The position numbers and the translations under genes were made by a program. Shown one piece after another: positions 7,186 through 7,713 of a stretch of 7,713 nucleotides of DNA. Below the pieces are notes generated by a model. It was not told the origin of the DNA, searched no databases, and saw only the letters and a list, made by a program, of their open reading frames with translations. Position 1 is the first letter of the stretch; each line of letters opens with the position of its first letter. This DNA comes from Flavobacteriales bacterium (lineage in GTDB: Bacteria > Bacteroidota > Bacteroidia > Flavobacteriales > Flavobacteriaceae), in NCBI GenBank assembly GCA_027003085.1, contig JALWYR010000049.1, positions 1-7,713 on the forward strand, in the 5' to 3' direction.

Positions 7186-7245
7186 CTTTTGCAATGCCGC
7201 CGCCATGAGCTCTTGCGCTGCGAGCCCCTGCCGGCGGCGCAAAAG
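7186..7245. repeat. 14-bp inverted repeat with three-base bulge
   Basis: CTTTTGC 7186-7192 pairs with GCAAAAG 7239-7245, and GCCGCCG 7196-7202 pairs with CGGCGGC 7232-7238. AAT (7193-7195) is bulged on the left arm. The 29-base interior contains a small GCTC/GAGC stem (7209-7212 with 7222-7225). The outer boundary touches the next inverted repeat without a spacer. Confidence 0.8.
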
Positions 7246-7303
7246 GGCGTCGCTTCAAGTATGAAATATGGGAAAATGGATATTGTATGCTTGAAGCGAC
7301 GCC
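7246..7303. repeat. near-perfect 58-bp hairpin
   Basis: GGCGTCGCTTCAAG at 7246-7259 is the exact reverse complement of 7290-7303 (14 bp). Pairing continues through 7260-7263 with 7286-7289 (two of the four are G-T). After one mismatch it continues through AATAT 7265-7269 with ATATT 7280-7284, leaving a 10-base loop. There is no adjacent T-run on either side, so it does not look like a standard intrinsic terminator. Confidence 0.85.
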
Positions 7304-7353
7304 GCCATCCGCCCCTTCGCCGCATAACCGCTCCCATCCCTGGCGCGTTTGGC

Positions 7354-7412
7354 GTGCGATAAATAGTTTTCTGCGCGATAAATCGCTTTTCCGCGCGATA
7401 AATCGCGCGGCT
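7354..7412. repeat. three-copy short tandem repeat with GCGATAAAT core, ending in a palindrome
   Basis: GCGATAAAT occurs at 7356-7364, 7375-7383 and 7395-7403, with periods of 19 and 20 bp and related spacers (AGTTTTCT, CGCTTTTCC). The third copy is extended to CCGCGCGATAAATCGCGCGG (7391-7410), which has two perfect 9-bp arms around AA. From memory it resembles interspersed repeats with GCGCGAT..ATCGCGC arms seen in environmental genomes. I cannot confirm membership. Confidence 0.8.
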
Positions 7413-7451
7413 ACAATGGGGAATCCGGCTTTGGTTGAAACATCCGGGTTT

Positions 7452-7475
7452 ATGTTTGTCTACTACTGTAAACAT
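7452..7475. repeat. small inverted repeat
   Basis: ATGTTT at 7452-7457 pairs with AAACAT at 7470-7475 around a 12-base loop. It lies between the GCGATAAAT repeats and the large branched element. It may be chance in this AT-richer segment. Confidence 0.35.
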
Positions 7476-7487
7476 TAAAGCAGCGTT

Positions 7488-7671
7488 TCATTTCGATGGA
7501 GCGCCCGAAGGGCGCGACTAACCTGTCCCGTACATTGCGCAGCAATGTCGGGAAGAAATCTCAACACGGATGCTTCATCCGGAGCGGAATTCCACGTTCC
7601 TATTGTCCAATCCGTGAAGAGATTCCTCGTCGTTTTGCCTTGCTGACGCCGGCAAAACTCCGTCGGAATGA
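7488..7671. repeat. 184-bp branched inverted-repeat element
   Basis: Outer arms CATTTCGATGGAG (7489-7501) and CTCCGTCGGAATG (7658-7670) pair except at two positions. Central arms 7555-7571 (AAATCTC then CACGGAT) and 7610-7626 (ATCCGTG then GAGATT) also pair with few mismatches. Between them are local hairpins: GCGCCC-GAA-GGGCGC (7501-7515); CCCG and ACATTGC with GCAATGT and CGGG (7527-7552, one bulged T); CGGATG-CTT-CATCCG (7567-7581); and GTTTTGCC with GGCAAAAC (7632-7639 and 7651-7658). The whole can fold as a multi-branch cruciform or RNA. No transposase or reading frame lies inside. Confidence 0.75.
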
Positions 7672-7713
7672 CATTGTTCAGCTACCGTAAATATTGAAGG
7701 CGAAACCGCATTG

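Larger units (their letters stand above)
7006..7713. other. non-coding repeat and hairpin island upstream of the glycan operon
   Basis: No frame in these 708 bp has a recognisable domain, a credible start context or normal coding character. The short frames present cross several perfect inverted repeats. The region contains the operon promoter, four long inverted-repeat structures and a short tandem repeat, each listed separately. After 7674 to the window end nothing is recognised. The first part (about 7081-7250) is visibly richer in G and C than the neighbouring genes. Confidence 0.7.

Noticed and set aside
7246..7303. Intrinsic transcription terminator
   Set aside because: The stem is strong, but neither flank has a T-run, and no gene end lies close on either strand.
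7354..7412. Possible CRISPR array
   Set aside because: There are only three copies of a 9-bp core at a 19-20 bp period, the spacers are similar to each other, and no cas genes are present.
7101..7475. 124-codon minus-strand open frame upstream of the glycan operon
   Set aside because: It runs through both abutting hairpins and the GCGATAAAT repeats. The translation is very rich in Arg, Ala and Cys, so it is probably repeat DNA.
7287..7478. 63-codon plus-strand open frame
   Set aside because: It is made mostly of the triplet repeat and palindrome, with no domain or ribosome site.

Overview
The window looks like a chromosomal or metagenome-assembled piece of a Gram-negative bacterium, most likely Bacteroidota. 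The reasons are indirect. A TAACTTTG element lies just upstream of the minus-strand operon and fits the TAnnTTTG -7 box of that phylum. Most start codons lack a convincing Shine-Dalgarno sequence. A predicted exported, lipoprotein-like beta-propeller protein sits next to a lipid-linked glycan locus. No RNA gene or other species marker is present, so this assignment is an inference.

Layout. Positions 1-1683 (plus strand) hold the 3' end of one PQQ-like beta-propeller gene, then a complete 431-codon relative that starts inside the stop codon of the first (GTGA overlap). The last 391 bp of the two units are identical, so this is a tandem, homogenised array cut by the left window edge. A 147-bp convergent gap (1680-1826) follows. 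Positions 1827-7005 (minus strand) hold a tight four-gene glycan operon. In transcription order it encodes an O-antigen ligase/polymerase-type membrane protein, a GT4 glycosyltransferase, a WecA/WbpL-type polyprenyl-phosphate sugar-1-phosphate transferase, and a WbpM/CapD/PglF-type membrane nucleotide-sugar 4,6-dehydratase. Neighbouring genes overlap by 29, 22 and 11 nt, which points to one coupled transcript. Positions 7006-7713 contain no credible gene. They hold the presumed operon promoter and then nearly 600 bp of hairpins and short repeats.

How the genes work together. The dehydratase would make a UDP-4-keto-6-deoxy sugar that leads to an amino-deoxy sugar. The WbpL-like enzyme would load such a sugar phosphate onto undecaprenyl phosphate. 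The GT4 enzyme would extend the chain, and the Wzy/WaaL-type protein would polymerise the glycan or transfer it. No flippase, aminotransferase or further glycosyltransferase is visible, so the pathway must be completed elsewhere. The role of the propeller proteins is unknown.

Nothing here proves a new defence or mobile system. The two parts most worth a second look are the precisely homogenised propeller array, whose units join at a GTGA stop/start overlap, and the non-coding island at 7089-7671. That island contains two directly abutting long hairpins, a three-copy GCGATAAAT repeat ending in a 20-bp palindrome, and a roughly 184-bp branched inverted-repeat element.
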